The notes: a model not told the origin generated them from the letters alone. DNA of 64,000 bases from Pseudomonas fluorescens (GCF_902497785.1 NZ_CABVHK010000008.1:62001-126000), one strand, 5' to 3'. Positions 36,778 to 46,214 are shown, counted from the first letter of the stretch. Numbers and translations are program-made.

Positions 36778-37710
36778 ATGATCCACATCACCCTGAGCGA
36801 CGGCTCATCACGCGAATTCGACCAACCGCTGTCGGTGCAGGAGTTCGCCGCGAGCATCGGTCCAGGATTAGCCAAAGCGGCGGTCGCCGGGCGTGTGGAT
36901 GGCGTGTTGGTGGATTGTGAGTTCATGATCGCGGCGGATGCCCGTGTCGGCATCGTCACGCCGCAAGAACCCGACGGCCTGGAGATCGTTCGCCGCTCCT
37001 GTGCGTTGCTATTGGCAATGGCCTTGAAACAGCTCCACCCAACTGTGCATTTGCAGAACGGATCGGCGCTCGGTGATGGCTTCTTCTATGAATTCGAGTT
37101 GGAGCGCGCATTAAACCTGATCGACTTGGCCGGCATCGAAGCCCGCATGAAAACCCTGGCAGCGACCAATCATTCGATCCGCCGACTCGCGACAAATCCG
37201 CACAATTCATCGCTCTATCTCATCGCGGATTTTGAATGTGTTTCGCTGGGTCCGCATATTCCCTCCACTCGAGTGTTGCAGGCATTTGCGCTGGAACACA
37301 TCAGCGGTACGTCACCGCAGCGGATCTATGGCACCTGCTGGTCGTGCCAACAGGAGCTGGACGACTGGAGGACGCCGCCGCACGTGATCGTTGTCAGCAT
37401 GGATGATCGACAGGCGGATTATGCACAGGCGGTGACCGATGCCATACGCCGAAGTGGCGTGCGCGCCCGGGCTGATCTGCGCCATGAGAAAGTCCGGCAC
37501 AAGATTCGCGAACACAGTCAGGCAGTGCCGTATCTGGTGGTGATCGGGGAGAAAGAACAAGCGGGTGGGTTTGTGAGTGTGCGGAGTTGCACCGGGGAGG
37601 ATTTCGGCAGGATGGCGGTTGATGATGTCGGTGCCTGGCTGAAATCAACAGGCATTGCCGGCGTCTGCACAGACGCATTCGCGAGCAGGCTCGCTCCCAC
37701 AGGAAATTGA
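36778..37710 (+). CDS. Threonyl-tRNA synthetase-like protein lacking the catalytic core
   Basis: A 310-residue ThrRS paralog made of three blocks: a TGS domain (1-62), a shortened N2/editing domain (63-195: DGLEIVRRSCALLLAMALKQ, GPHIPSTRVLQAF, QRIYGTCWSCQQEL) and a class II anticodon-binding domain (200-290: IVVSMDDRQADYAQAVTDAI, DLRHEKVRHKIREHSQ). The ~290-residue aminoacylation core with its zinc ligands is missing. In the N2 domain, three of four metal/editing residues are changed (SCAHLLGHA to SCALLLAMA; Cys182 to Ser156; His186 kept as His160). The frame is intact. The last ~20 residues derive from a REP element. It follows folE2 by 185 bp. Full-length ThrRS paralogs belong to the Zur regulon in some pseudomonads. 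Confidence 0.8.
   Translation: MIHITLSDGSSREFDQPLSVQEFAASIGPGLAKAAVAGRVDGVLVDCEFMIAADARVGIVTPQEPDGLEIVRRSCALLLAMALKQLHPTVHLQNGSALGDGFFYEFELERALNLIDLAGIEARMKTLAATNHSIRRLATNPHNSSLYLIADFECVSLGPHIPSTRVLQAFALEHISGTSPQRIYGTCWSCQQELDDWRTPPHVIVVSMDDRQADYAQAVTDAIRRSGVRARADLRHEKVRHKIREHSQAVPYLVVIGEKEQAGGFVSVRSCTGEDFGRMAVDDVGAWLKSTGIAGVCTDAFASRLAPTGN
37679..37702. repeat. REP unit overlapping the 3' end of the ThrRS-like gene
   Basis: GCGAGCAGGCTCGCTCCCAC (at 37681-37700) is the same unit as at 8115 and 8181. Here it is translated as the end of the ThrRS-like protein (AFASRLAPTGN), followed directly by the TGA stop. Confidence 0.82.
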
Positions 37711-37747
37711 CTACACCCCGTGGAAGCATGCCTGGTGACGAAGCTGC

Positions 37748-38269
37748 TTATGCTCTTGGTTTTACCGTACCGCAATCCTGGCCCAACCAAACGGCGCGCG
37801 TATCAAGACTGCCCTTCTGCTGGATGCCGGTCGCGTTGAACGTGCCGTTTACTTTAGTGGTGAACTCACGATCGCTGAGGAAGGTCGCCACACCCGCACC
37901 CTGCGCTTTCGGGCAGCTGAAGCGGAATTTCCATTGATTGCCGGTACGCTCGGTGATTTCCTGCTTGCAGCCCGATTGCGGATCCGTCAGCGGAATATTG
38001 TCGCTCTTCACCTGCTCCGGAGTCAGGCAGGCGCGAATACCCTTGCCGCCCATGGTGATACCCTGCTTCTCCAGTTGCGCACGCTGCTCAGGGGTCATCT
38101 GGCTCTGTATCTGCCCAAGGATCAGTTGTAGATCCGGCAGGTTCTGGTCATCGACCTTCATGTTGCTCGAGGTCAATTCCCACAAACCCGGCTGAAGCAT
38201 CTGCGCCTGAGCAGCCACAGGAAGTGCCAAACCAAAAGCCACGGCCAAACCCAGCAGACGAACATTCAT
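37748..38269 (-). CDS. DUF3617 secreted protein
   Basis: A 173-residue protein with a clear signal peptide (LLGLAVAFGLALPVAAQA, cleavage about residue 22) and a mature domain starting QMLQPGLWELTSSN. It has conserved cysteines (RACLTPEQVK, SGCKQEI, FSCPKAQG, GQDCGTV). This matches DUF3617, a family of periplasmic proteins of unknown function. The ATG at 38269 is preceded by AGGAG. Its stop lies 37 bp from the end of the convergent ThrRS-like gene. Confidence 0.88.
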   Translation of the reverse strand: MNVRLLGLAVAFGLALPVAAQAQMLQPGLWELTSSNMKVDDQNLPDLQLILGQIQSQMTPEQRAQLEKQGITMGGKGIRACLTPEQVKSDNIPLTDPQSGCKQEITERTGNQWKFRFSCPKAQGAGVATFLSDREFTTKVNGTFNATGIQQKGSLDTRAVWLGQDCGTVKPRA

Positions 38270-38400
38270 CGTGTAACTCCTGATCAGTAGTGGCCGTTAG
38301 ACGTCAGCCTCGGGCTTCGGTTCATGGGCCAATTAAATAGCGACATTCTGCACGGAACATGGTCTGTTAAGCATTGAATCTTCAGGAGCAAGGCTGCCCC

Positions 38401-39840
38401 ATGGATTATTTTGGACCGCATGTTTTCGGTTATCTGATCGCGCTGTTGCACTCGTTAGGCATGATCGCCGCCATCCATGCCGTATTGACCGTTCGGACCG
38501 CCCAAGGCTCGATCGCCTGGGCCTTGTCGTTGCTGTTCATTCCTTACCTGACGCTCATTCCCTACCTGGTGTTCGGCCGCAGTACGTTCGACGGTTACAT
38601 CAAGGCACGGCGGCAGGCCAACGAGGAAATGCGCAAAGCCATTTCCGAGTTGAATTGGCGACCCTGGGTGGAAGAAGCGCTGACCGCCCGCGCCTCAAAT
38701 GCCTACGCCTCTTTGAGGGCAATGCCGAAGCTGGGACGCATGCCGTGCCTGGCGAATAACGAAGTCAGACTGTTGATCAATGGCCCGGCAACTTTCGAAG
38801 CAATCTTCGAAGCCATCAGCCACGCAAAAGAAGCGGTGCTGATTCAGTTCTTTATCATCCATGACGATCGACTGGGTCAACGGCTGCAAGCGTTAATGCT
38901 GAAGAAAGCCGCCGAAGGCGTCGCGGTTTATCTGTTATACGACCGCATCGGCTCCCACTCCCTGCCCCACAGTTACGTGCAGCCATTGCGCGATGCCGGG
39001 GTCGAGGTCAAAGCGTTTGCGACGCGCAGCGGCTGGCTCAATCGCTTTCAGGTCAACTTCCGTAACCACCGCAAAATCGTCGTGGTGGATGGCGTGTTGG
39101 GCTTTGTCGGTGGGCACAACGTAGGCGACGAATACATGGGCGAAAAACCGCCCTTGGCACCGTGGCGCGATACCCACGTGCGGGTGCGCGGTCCGGTGGT
39201 GGCCTGCATGCAGGAGTCCTTCGCCGAGGACTGGTTCTGGGCCGCGCGATCGTTGCCGCCGTTAATCCTCCCTGATGTGTACCCGGACGACGGTGTGCTC
39301 TGCCAAATGCTGGCCAGCGGCCCGGCAGATTCCTACGAAACCTGTTCGCTGTTCTTTGTCGAAGCCATTCACGCGGCGACCGAGCGGGTGTGGATAACCA
39401 GCCCCTACTTCATCCCCGATGAAGCGGTGTTCGCGGCGTTACGCCTGGCGGTACTGCGCGGTATAGATGTTCGGATTCTGCTGCCGTCGAGACCAGACCA
39501 CCGGATCGTTTACGCCGCCTCCAGCCTGTACGCCTTCGAAGCCGTGCGCGCCGGCGTGCGGGTATTCCGTTACCAACCGGGTTTTCTGCATCAGAAAGTG
39601 GTGTTGATCGACAGCGAAATCAGCGCGATTGGCAGCGCCAACATGGACAACCGTTCGTTCCGGCTGAATTTCGAAGTGATGTTGTTGACCGTCGACAGCG
39701 CGTTCGCCGGCGAGGTGGAACAGATGCTCAACGACGACTTCGCCCAAGCCCATGAAATCGCCAAAGAAGAAAGCCGGGAAACCCGCCGCCTGCAACAGGT
39801 CGGCATGCGGATTGCCCGGCTCATTTCGCCAATTCTCTAA
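38401..39840 (+). CDS. cls: Cardiolipin synthase (PLD type)
   Basis: A 479-residue membrane phospholipase-D-type cardiolipin synthase that condenses two phosphatidylglycerols. Two N-terminal membrane helices (~9-60) are followed by two HKD motifs: [10 protein letters not shown] (His223, Lys225) with [11 protein letters not shown], and [12 protein letters not shown] (about His397) with [12 protein letters not shown] start at the ATG at 38401 ([10 protein letters not shown]); a TTG 27 bases upstream is in frame but less likely. It ends convergent with, and overlapping by a few bases, the cyclopropane fatty acid synthase gene; both enzymes modify membrane phospholipids. Confidence 0.93.
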   Translation: MDYFGPHVFGYLIALLHSLGMIAAIHAVLTVRTAQGSIAWALSLLFIPYLTLIPYLVFGRSTFDGYIKARRQANEEMRKAISELNWRPWVEEALTARASNAYASLRAMPKLGRMPCLANNEVRLLINGPATFEAIFEAISHAKEAVLIQFFIIHDDRLGQRLQALMLKKAAEGVAVYLLYDRIGSHSLPHSYVQPLRDAGVEVKAFATRSGWLNRFQVNFRNHRKIVVVDGVLGFVGGHNVGDEYMGEKPPLAPWRDTHVRVRGPVVACMQESFAEDWFWAARSLPPLILPDVYPDDGVLCQMLASGPADSYETCSLFFVEAIHAATERVWITSPYFIPDEAVFAALRLAVLRGIDVRILLPSRPDHRIVYAASSLYAFEAVRAGVRVFRYQPGFLHQKVVLIDSEISAIGSANMDNRSFRLNFEVMLLTVDSAFAGEVEQMLNDDFAQAHEIAKEESRETRRLQQVGMRIARLISPIL

Positions 39841-41021
39841 GGGTTGTAGATGTCGTCGCGGGTCCAGGGCAGTTCATGGCTGCCATCGGGATGGGCTTTC
39901 ACCGCGAGAATCTGGTGCAGGTTGATCCAGCCCTTGGCGAACGCGTAGGCGCATCCCGCCAGGTACAACCGCCAGATACGCAGTGCCTGCTCCGGTACTT
40001 GTTTGGCAGCGGCCTCCAGATTGTCCTCGAGGCGTTCGCTCCAGTGATCCAGCGTGCGCGCGTAGTGCAGGCGCAGACTCTCGACATCGACGATTTCCAG
40101 CCCCGCTTCACTGATCTCTGCAGAAATCATCGACAGGTGCGGCAACTCGCCGTTAGGGAAGACATATTTCTCGATGAATTCACCCGCACCGCGCCCCACC
40201 GGACGACCATCAGTGTGCTTGGCGGTGATGCCGTGGTTCATCACCAGGCCGCCCTCTTTCACTGCGCCGAAGAGGGTTTTGCAGTACTCGGCCAGGTTGG
40301 CGTGGCCAACGTGTTCGAACATACCGACGCTGACTACTTTGTCGAAGCGCCCGTCCTGAGGCAGATCGCGGTAGTCCAGCAATTGCAATTCGACCAGATC
40401 ATCCAGGCCTTCCGCTGTCACCCGTTCACGGGCCAAGGCCAGTTGCTCTTTGCTCAGCGTGATCCCGAATACTTTCGCGCCGAACTCACGTGCCGCGTAG
40501 CGGGCCAACCCGCCCCAGCCACAACCGACATCCAGCAGGTACTCGCCCGGTTGCAGCCGCAGCTTGCGACACAGGTGCCGAAATTTTGCCTGCTGGGCTT
40601 GTTCCAGTGTCTCGCTGCCGGTCTCGAAATAGGCGCAGGAATACGCCATGTCGCTGTCGAGCCACAGCTGATAAAACGCGTTGGAAAGGTCGTAGTGGTA
40701 GGAAATCGCTTTGGCGTCGGTTTCCTTGTCGTGGGCGGTGCGCACAGGCTGACTGTCCATGTCGCCCAGCAACGCCTGACTCCACTTATCAACGACGCTG
40801 ATCACATCGCTGATGGAACCTTCGAGCTCAAGTTTTCCTTCGATAAAAGCCGTCCCGAGCGCTTCCAGGCTGGGATGCGTGAGCTGGGTGACCATTTGTG
40901 GGTCCTTGACCACAATCGTAACGCTGGGCGTCGGCCCCAGATTAAATTCATGGCCGTCCCAGAGTCGCAGGCGTAGCGGTAGCTGCAGATTCTGTAAGGC
41001 CGGTGGAAGTTGCGCGAGCAT
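39837..41021 (-). CDS. cfa: Cyclopropane-fatty-acyl-phospholipid synthase
   Basis: A 394-residue SAM-dependent enzyme that adds a methylene group across the double bond of unsaturated phospholipid acyl chains. Motifs: [28 protein letters not shown], the SAM site [28 protein letters not shown] and [16 protein letters not shown]. Length is normal. Its stop codon overlaps that of the convergent cardiolipin synthase. Starts at ATG 41021. The gap upstream holds a parS-like site. Confidence 0.94.
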   Translation of the reverse strand: MLAQLPPALQNLQLPLRLRLWDGHEFNLGPTPSVTIVVKDPQMVTQLTHPSLEALGTAFIEGKLELEGSISDVISVVDKWSQALLGDMDSQPVRTAHDKETDAKAISYHYDLSNAFYQLWLDSDMAYSCAYFETGSETLEQAQQAKFRHLCRKLRLQPGEYLLDVGCGWGGLARYAAREFGAKVFGITLSKEQLALARERVTAEGLDDLVELQLLDYRDLPQDGRFDKVVSVGMFEHVGHANLAEYCKTLFGAVKEGGLVMNHGITAKHTDGRPVGRGAGEFIEKYVFPNGELPHLSMISAEISEAGLEIVDVESLRLHYARTLDHWSERLEDNLEAAAKQVPEQALRIWRLYLAGCAYAFAKGWINLHQILAVKAHPDGSHELPWTRDDIYNP

Positions 41022-41359
41022 GGAATATCCCCCTTGTTTCAGACGTCTGATTTGAGGTTAGACCATCCTTGAAAAATAGCTGGCTATCGATTTGATAACC
41101 GATTTCTATGATTCATTTATAACGGTCAACGTACGGAGTGCGAGGAAAGGCGATCCCCGACCTGAGTTCACGGTTGGCTAAATCCATATGTTCCACGTGG
41201 AACCTATTCATTTAAGTCGGTTAATTCGTGATCAGCTGATCATGTTCACTTCTGGGAAGCCTTGACCGAAAGGCTGGAAGGCGCACATATTTCGTCGGTA
41301 ATTTTGTCCAGGAACTACGTTTATCCAGCCCGATTCCCATTCAATCCAGGAGCAAATCC
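41022..41359. other. 338-bp intergenic region with parS and palindromes
   Basis: The gap between the divergent cfa and lpd genes holds a parS-like site (41189-41204), a perfect 14-bp palindrome TGATCAGCTGATCA (41229-41242) and a small hairpin (GCCTT-N6-AAGGC, about 41259-41275). The promoters of both flanking genes must be here, but I could not assign them with confidence. No ORF or known RNA was found. Confidence 0.6.
41189..41204. other. parS-like site between cfa and lpd
   Basis: TGTTCCACGTGGAACC matches the Pseudomonas parS consensus TGTTCCACGTGGAACA at 15 of 16 bases. It lies in an intergenic region, as most parS sites do not, and 5.1 kb from the copy in folE2. Together they suggest closeness to the ParB loading zone. 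Confidence 0.75.
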
Positions 41360-42760
41360 ATGAGCAGCTATGACGTCGTAATTCTAGGCGCAGGCCCCGG
41401 TGGTTATAACGCAGCGATCCGCGCAGGTCAGTTGGGCCTCAAAGCCGCTTGCGTCGAAGGTCGCGCCACCCTCGGCGGCACCTGCCTGAACGTCGGTTGC
41501 ATGCCATCGAAGGCGTTGCTGCACGCGTCCGAATTGTACGACGCTGCCATGGGCGCGGAATTCGCCAACCTGGGCATCGACGTCAAACCCACGCTCAACC
41601 TCGCGCAAATGATGAAGCAGAAAGACGAGAGCGTGACCGGGCTGACCAAGGGTATCGAGTTCCTGTTTCGTAAAAACAAAGTGGACTGGATCAAGGGTTG
41701 GGGCCATATCGACGGCCCGGGCAAAGTCACGGTAACCGACAGCGAGGGCGGCAAGATCGAACTGAGCGCCAAGGACATCATCATCGCCACCGGTTCCGAA
41801 CCCACTCCCCTGCCCGGCGTCGACATCGACAACCAACGCATCCTCGATTCCACCGGCGCGCTATCGCTGAGCGAAGTGCCCAAGCATTTGGTGGTGATTG
41901 GCGCCGGGGTCATCGGCCTGGAACTGGGTTCGGTGTGGCGACGACTGGGTGCACAGGTAACGGTAGTCGAGTTTCTCGACCGCATCTGCCCTGGCGTGGA
42001 CGCTGAAGCCGGCAAGGCCTTGCAACGTTCGTTGAGCAAACAAGGCATCAGCTTCAAGTTGAGTTCGAAAGTCACCAGCGCCACGACATCGGCTAACGGC
42101 GTTCAACTGAGCGTCGAACCGGCCGCTGGCGGCACTGCCGAGTTGCTGGAAGCCGATTACGTGTTGGTCGCCATCGGACGCCGGCCTTACACCCAGGGTT
42201 TGGGCCTGGAGAACGTCGGCCTGTCCCCCGACAAACGCGGCATGCTCGCCAATAAAGGCCATCGCACAGACGCCGCGGGCGTGTGGGTGATCGGCGATGT
42301 CACGTCCGGGCCGATGCTCGCGCACAAGGCGGAAGACGAAGCGATGGCCTGCATCGAGCAGATCGTCGGCAAGGCGGGTGAAGTGAATTACGACCTGATC
42401 CCTAACGTGATTTACACCCGGCCGGAACTGGCGAGCGTCGGCAAAACCGAGGAGCAGTTGAAGGCTGAGGGACGCGCTTACAAGGTCGGAAAATTTCCGT
42501 TCACCGCCAACAGCCGGGCGAAAATCAACCATGAGACCGAAGGCTTCGCCAAAGTGCTGGCCGATGAGCGCACTGACGAAATACTCGGCGTGCATTTGGT
42601 GGGCCCAAGCGTCAGTGAAATGATTGGCGAATACTGCGTGGCTATGGAGTTCAGCGCTTCGGCCGAAGACATCGCCCTGACCTGTCATCCGCATCCGACT
42701 CGCTCTGAGGCCTTGCGCCAGGCGGCAATGAATGTCGAAGGGATGGCGACGCAGATGTAG
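41360..42760 (+). CDS. lpdA: Dihydrolipoyl dehydrogenase
   Basis: A 466-residue flavoprotein disulfide reductase (E3) that reoxidises dihydrolipoamide of 2-oxoacid dehydrogenase and glycine cleavage complexes. Signatures: FAD-binding VVILGAGPGGYNAAIRAGQL, the redox-active GGTCLNVGCMPSK, the NAD-binding VVIGAGVIGLELGSVWRRLG, and the C-terminal catalytic His-Glu region CHPHPTRSEAL. The start ATG has CAGGAG upstream. It stands alone, not with E1/E2 genes, as do some lpd paralogs in pseudomonads. A REP palindrome follows the stop. Confidence 0.94.
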   Translation: MSSYDVVILGAGPGGYNAAIRAGQLGLKAACVEGRATLGGTCLNVGCMPSKALLHASELYDAAMGAEFANLGIDVKPTLNLAQMMKQKDESVTGLTKGIEFLFRKNKVDWIKGWGHIDGPGKVTVTDSEGGKIELSAKDIIIATGSEPTPLPGVDIDNQRILDSTGALSLSEVPKHLVVIGAGVIGLELGSVWRRLGAQVTVVEFLDRICPGVDAEAGKALQRSLSKQGISFKLSSKVTSATTSANGVQLSVEPAAGGTAELLEADYVLVAIGRRPYTQGLGLENVGLSPDKRGMLANKGHRTDAAGVWVIGDVTSGPMLAHKAEDEAMACIEQIVGKAGEVNYDLIPNVIYTRPELASVGKTEEQLKAEGRAYKVGKFPFTANSRAKINHETEGFAKVLADERTDEILGVHLVGPSVSEMIGEYCVAMEFSASAEDIALTCHPHPTRSEALRQAAMNVEGMATQM

Positions 42761-42769
42761 AAAAAAATC

Positions 42770-42837
42770 AAAGATCGCAGCCTTCGGCAGCTCCTACACA
42801 ATCACGCCCGTAGGAGCTGCCGGAGGCTGCGATCTTT
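42770..42837. repeat. REP palindrome after lpd (GATCGCAGCC family)
   Basis: AAAGATCGCAGCCTTCGGCA and its imperfect complement TGCCGGAGGCTGCGATCTTT form a long stem with a ~15-base loop. It separates the convergent lpd and Lrp genes and ends in TTTT. Confidence 0.85.
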
Positions 42838-42842
42838 TGCTT

Positions 42843-43316
42843 TCAGCCGGGGAGATGCTCCAACGGCAACGCTCCCGGCGCCTTCACTGTGTGAATCGCA
42901 AAGTTGCTACGGATGTCACTCACCCCCGGCAGCTTCAGCAAACGACCCGTGAGAAAACGGTCGTACGCACGCAAATCCGGGACTACCACCTGCAACAGAA
43001 AATCCGACTCCCCGGAGACCATAAACGCCGAGATCACTTCGGGTAACGCCATTACCGCCACGCGAAAGGCATCCGCCTGCTCGTCGTTATGGCGCTCGAC
43101 CTTGACCCCGACAAACACCGTCAACCCAAGCCCGACTTCATCGCGATCCAGATTGGCCTGATAACCACGAATGACCCCGGTTTCCTCAAGCATCCGCACC
43201 CGCCGCAAACAGGGCGATGCCGACAGACCGATCTCCTCTGACAGTTGCACATTACTGAGCCGGCCATCACGTTGCAGGGCTGCGAGAATCTTGCGGTCGT
43301 ACGCATCCAGTTTCAT
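42843..43316 (-). CDS. Lrp/AsnC-family transcriptional regulator
   Basis: A 157-residue Lrp-type regulator: an N-terminal helix-turn-helix (LDAYDRKILAALQRDGRLSN; LSEEIGLSASPCLRRVRMLE) and a C-terminal RAM ligand-binding domain (VVVPDLRAYDRFLTGRLLKL). I start it at the ATG at 43316 (MKLDAYDRKIL), which gives the family length; the open frame extends 99 codons further 5' but that part is not conserved-looking. It is divergent from the LysE-type exporter, the usual arrangement for an amino-acid-sensing regulator and its exporter. Confidence 0.9.
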   Translation of the reverse strand: MKLDAYDRKILAALQRDGRLSNVQLSEEIGLSASPCLRRVRMLEETGVIRGYQANLDRDEVGLGLTVFVGVKVERHNDEQADAFRVAVMALPEVISAFMVSGESDFLLQVVVPDLRAYDRFLTGRLLKLPGVSDIRSNFAIHTVKAPGALPLEHLPG

Positions 43317-43460
43317 GATTTGAAATATCCTGATGGTTGAGACGCCATTTTTTGGCAGGTTATGCCAAACCTCGACGCAATAGAAGCGAACTACGCAACC
43401 ACCTGCCCTGCCTTCCCATCCTAGAATCAACGTTCCGATTCGACGACGAAGGGGTGCAAC

Positions 43461-44090
43461 GTGGCAGAACTCTGGCTGTTTTTCATGGCGCTGACTGTGG
43501 TTTACCTGTTGCCGGGCCCGGACATGATTCTGCTGTTGCAGACTGGCGCACGGCAGGGCAAAGGGGCGGCGCTGGCGACTGCCGTGGGTTTGGCCATTGC
43601 CCGGGGTTGCCACGTGGTATTGGCTGCGCTGGGTTTGGCGGCCTTGTTCAAGGCTGCGCCCTGGACGTTCGATGCGGTACGTCTTCTCGGGGCTGCGTAC
43701 CTGCTGTGGATCGGCATCCAGTGCCTGCGAACCACCCTGCTGCCGAACATCAACGGAGCCAACTCGGCCTGTGGAAAACCACGCTGGCGCGATGCGATTC
43801 AGCGCGGTTTATTGACTAACCTGCTCAACCCCAAGGCGCTGCTGTTTTGTTCGGTGCTGTTGCCGCAGTTCATCGATCCGCAGGCGGGGCCGGTGCTCGC
43901 CCAATTTCTGACGTTGGGCATGTTGTTGGTGGGGACTGGTTTGTTGTTTGACAGTGCTTACGCGTTGGCCGGCGCCGCGCTGGGCCGGTGGCTGCAACGC
44001 AGTCCCTCGGCCCAACGCGTGCAGCAATGGGTATTTGGCAGTCTGTTGATCGGTTTCGCGGTGCGGCTGACGTTCGTCCAACAGGCGTAA
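43461..44090 (+). CDS. LysE/RhtB-family amino acid exporter
   Basis: A 209-residue membrane protein of about six helices. The LysE/RhtB signature is clear: LLPGPDMILLLQTGARQGKG, GAAYLLWIGIQCLR and GLLTNLLNPKALLF. The start is GTG with AAGGGG upstream. It probably exports an amino acid or derivative under control of the divergent Lrp-family regulator 144 bp away; the substrate is not evident. Confidence 0.9.
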   Translation: MAELWLFFMALTVVYLLPGPDMILLLQTGARQGKGAALATAVGLAIARGCHVVLAALGLAALFKAAPWTFDAVRLLGAAYLLWIGIQCLRTTLLPNINGANSACGKPRWRDAIQRGLLTNLLNPKALLFCSVLLPQFIDPQAGPVLAQFLTLGMLLVGTGLLFDSAYALAGAALGRWLQRSPSAQRVQQWVFGSLLIGFAVRLTFVQQA

Positions 44091-46214
44091 TTAATTCCGC
44101 GCTTTACGCTTGCGGCGATTGATCAGCAACAGGGCGACAGCGGTAAACACCACGACGCAGCCCATCTCCAGCCACTTTTTATAAGGCCGCAATACTGCGC
44201 GAATCGGGCTCAATGCCTGGGTAACGTAACGCTTATCGGCATTCTGAAAGTCCGGATAAGGGCAGCGCTCGCCGAAGAATAATGCCCAACCCACGTAGGG
44301 ACCTTCTTTGACGTAACGCTGATAAAACGCAGTTTTCTCTTCCTGACCGCTGTTCCACCCCGTCGCCGCACACAGCACGGCCGCGAAGGCCTGACTGGTA
44401 TGAGGCAAGTGGTCGGCGGCGCGACTGGCCAATTCATTCGCAACGTAGCGGTAGTGGTAACGCTGATCGGGTCGAGCAACGCTGGCCTGCTGGCGCTCAA
44501 CCTCCCCTTCAGCGACCAGCGGACCGACCTTGAGTGCAGCGCTTTCGAGGCTGTAGTTGCCACCAAAGGTCGCGTAATCCGGGGACATCTCGTACCCCAA
44601 CAATTCCATACCCTGGAAACGAGCCAGGGTCGCAGCGTTGTAGTAAGCGAAGGCACGCTTGCTCGGCCACCATTTCGATTCAGCGTCGTGACGCAATTCC
44701 CCGTAGGACTTGGCCTGTTGCTGCAGCGCAAAGCTGTCGAAGTACGCCGGTGCTTCGTCATAACGCTCTTCTCGCAGCAACCGCCGCCCGAGCAGGTTGC
44801 GCAGCTTCGCCGCCACCGGAAGCGGCACATAGTTATCGCGTTCCTGCTGGGTCAGCGGCGCGGGCGCAGGCACTTGGGTGTCGACGTACTGCTTGAGCTC
44901 CTCGACGGTCAGTACACGCTCGGCAACAGTTGCCGCGTCGAACCAGTAAATGCCGTTGCTGCGATAGAGCTGATCAAATGCTTGCAGATAATCCCCGCGT
45001 TGCAGGGCCAGAATTGCGCTTTCACCCTCGACCCGACACTTGGGCTGGAGCGTTTCGAAATCCCAATCCGGGGTTCGTCGCTCACCCCAGGATTCATTCT
45101 GCGGGAACGCCTGGGCGGCCTTGGCATAGGCGGCGGCCGCCGCAGTTTTGTCGCCCTCGCGCAGGGCCAGTTTGGCCCGCAGCCACCACGCCAGACCACC
45201 GTCGCCGGCATGATCGAGAAACGCTTTGGCGCTGGTGTAATCGCCCTGTTGATAATTCATCGCCGCCAGACGGTCGGCGTTTTCCAGACTGCCGCGAGTG
45301 CTGGCTTGCAGCAATTTGATCAACTTCTGTTCGGTGGGCGGTTGATCCCCAAAGGACCAGCCCAGCCGGCTGATCAGGGACGCGGTGACCAATTGCTGCA
45401 CCGGTTTACCGTTCAGCAAAGTACTCAGTTGAGCCTCAGGCATAGCCGCCAGGTCCGCCATCAGCATCTTCAACGAGGTATAGCCCACTGCGGAACCGTG
45501 CAGGTTTTGCGTGGCATACAGTTCGATGGCGCTGTTCCAGTCCCCCGCCGCGCGCGCCACCCGGGCTTCTTCGCCGAGGCTGGCGACACCCAGTTCCAGC
45601 GGGTCGTTGAAGCCGTCGATGCTCAATTGCCGAGCTTGCTTGAAGGCCGTGCGCGATTGCGCCAACAGGTCCGGATTTGCGTCGGCTTCAGCGCTCATGG
45701 CGAACAGCGCCCGACCGAGCGAATAAGCGGCCCAGGTACTGCGCAAGCCGCGTTGATCCGCCGGCAATGCCAACACTTTGTTGAAGTAGTCGGCGGCCAA
45801 GCCATAGTCACCGGCGTTGAACGCCACGGCGCCCGCCAGATAAAGCCTGAGTTCGGTCGGCAGGCTCGCGCCCTCGGTTTCAACCTGATGAGCGTCGGTC
45901 AACGTGCGCAACTGTTTGACCCGGGTTTGCTGCTCAGCCGTCAAACCGGCCTGTTCGGCGTTGTCCCGCTGCTCGGCATAATCGAGCGCCTCCATGCTGC
46001 TGTAGGCGATGCCGGTGACTGGCTTGAGACCCGCAATCAGATGCCCGAGGCGATTGATCTCGAACTGGAAATTACCCTCCGGCAATTCAGCCAGCGACTG
46101 GCCCCGGTTGTCGAGCAGGCGCATGGGGAAATCCGGCCCACAAGCCAACGCCGTACCCAGCGGCAAGCTGAGGCTCAGACACAGCAAATGGCGCGGCCAG
46201 TTACGGGTAAACAT
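44091..46214 (-). CDS. Large exported protein with TPR-like helices, function unknown
   Basis: A 707-residue protein with a signal peptide (HLLCLSLSLPLGTALA, then CGPDFP), a long helical region with repeat-like pairs (LYLAGAVAFNAGDYGLAADY; AMNYQQGDYTSAKAFLDHAG; LREGDKTAAAAAYAKAAQAF) resembling TPR/Sel1 helices, and a C-terminal membrane helix (LEMGCVVVFTAVALLLINRR) with basic residues after it. The ATG at 46214 has AAGGAG; its first 14 bases overlap the upstream DUF3142 lipoprotein gene. I do not recognise the family. It is likely anchored in the inner membrane and works with its partner. Confidence 0.8.
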   Translation of the reverse strand: MFTRNWPRHLLCLSLSLPLGTALACGPDFPMRLLDNRGQSLAELPEGNFQFEINRLGHLIAGLKPVTGIAYSSMEALDYAEQRDNAEQAGLTAEQQTRVKQLRTLTDAHQVETEGASLPTELRLYLAGAVAFNAGDYGLAADYFNKVLALPADQRGLRSTWAAYSLGRALFAMSAEADANPDLLAQSRTAFKQARQLSIDGFNDPLELGVASLGEEARVARAAGDWNSAIELYATQNLHGSAVGYTSLKMLMADLAAMPEAQLSTLLNGKPVQQLVTASLISRLGWSFGDQPPTEQKLIKLLQASTRGSLENADRLAAMNYQQGDYTSAKAFLDHAGDGGLAWWLRAKLALREGDKTAAAAAYAKAAQAFPQNESWGERRTPDWDFETLQPKCRVEGESAILALQRGDYLQAFDQLYRSNGIYWFDAATVAERVLTVEELKQYVDTQVPAPAPLTQQERDNYVPLPVAAKLRNLLGRRLLREERYDEAPAYFDSFALQQQAKSYGELRHDAESKWWPSKRAFAYYNAATLARFQGMELLGYEMSPDYATFGGNYSLESAALKVGPLVAEGEVERQQASVARPDQRYHYRYVANELASRAADHLPHTSQAFAAVLCAATGWNSGQEEKTAFYQRYVKEGPYVGWALFFGERCPYPDFQNADKRYVTQALSPIRAVLRPYKKWLEMGCVVVFTAVALLLINRRKRKARN

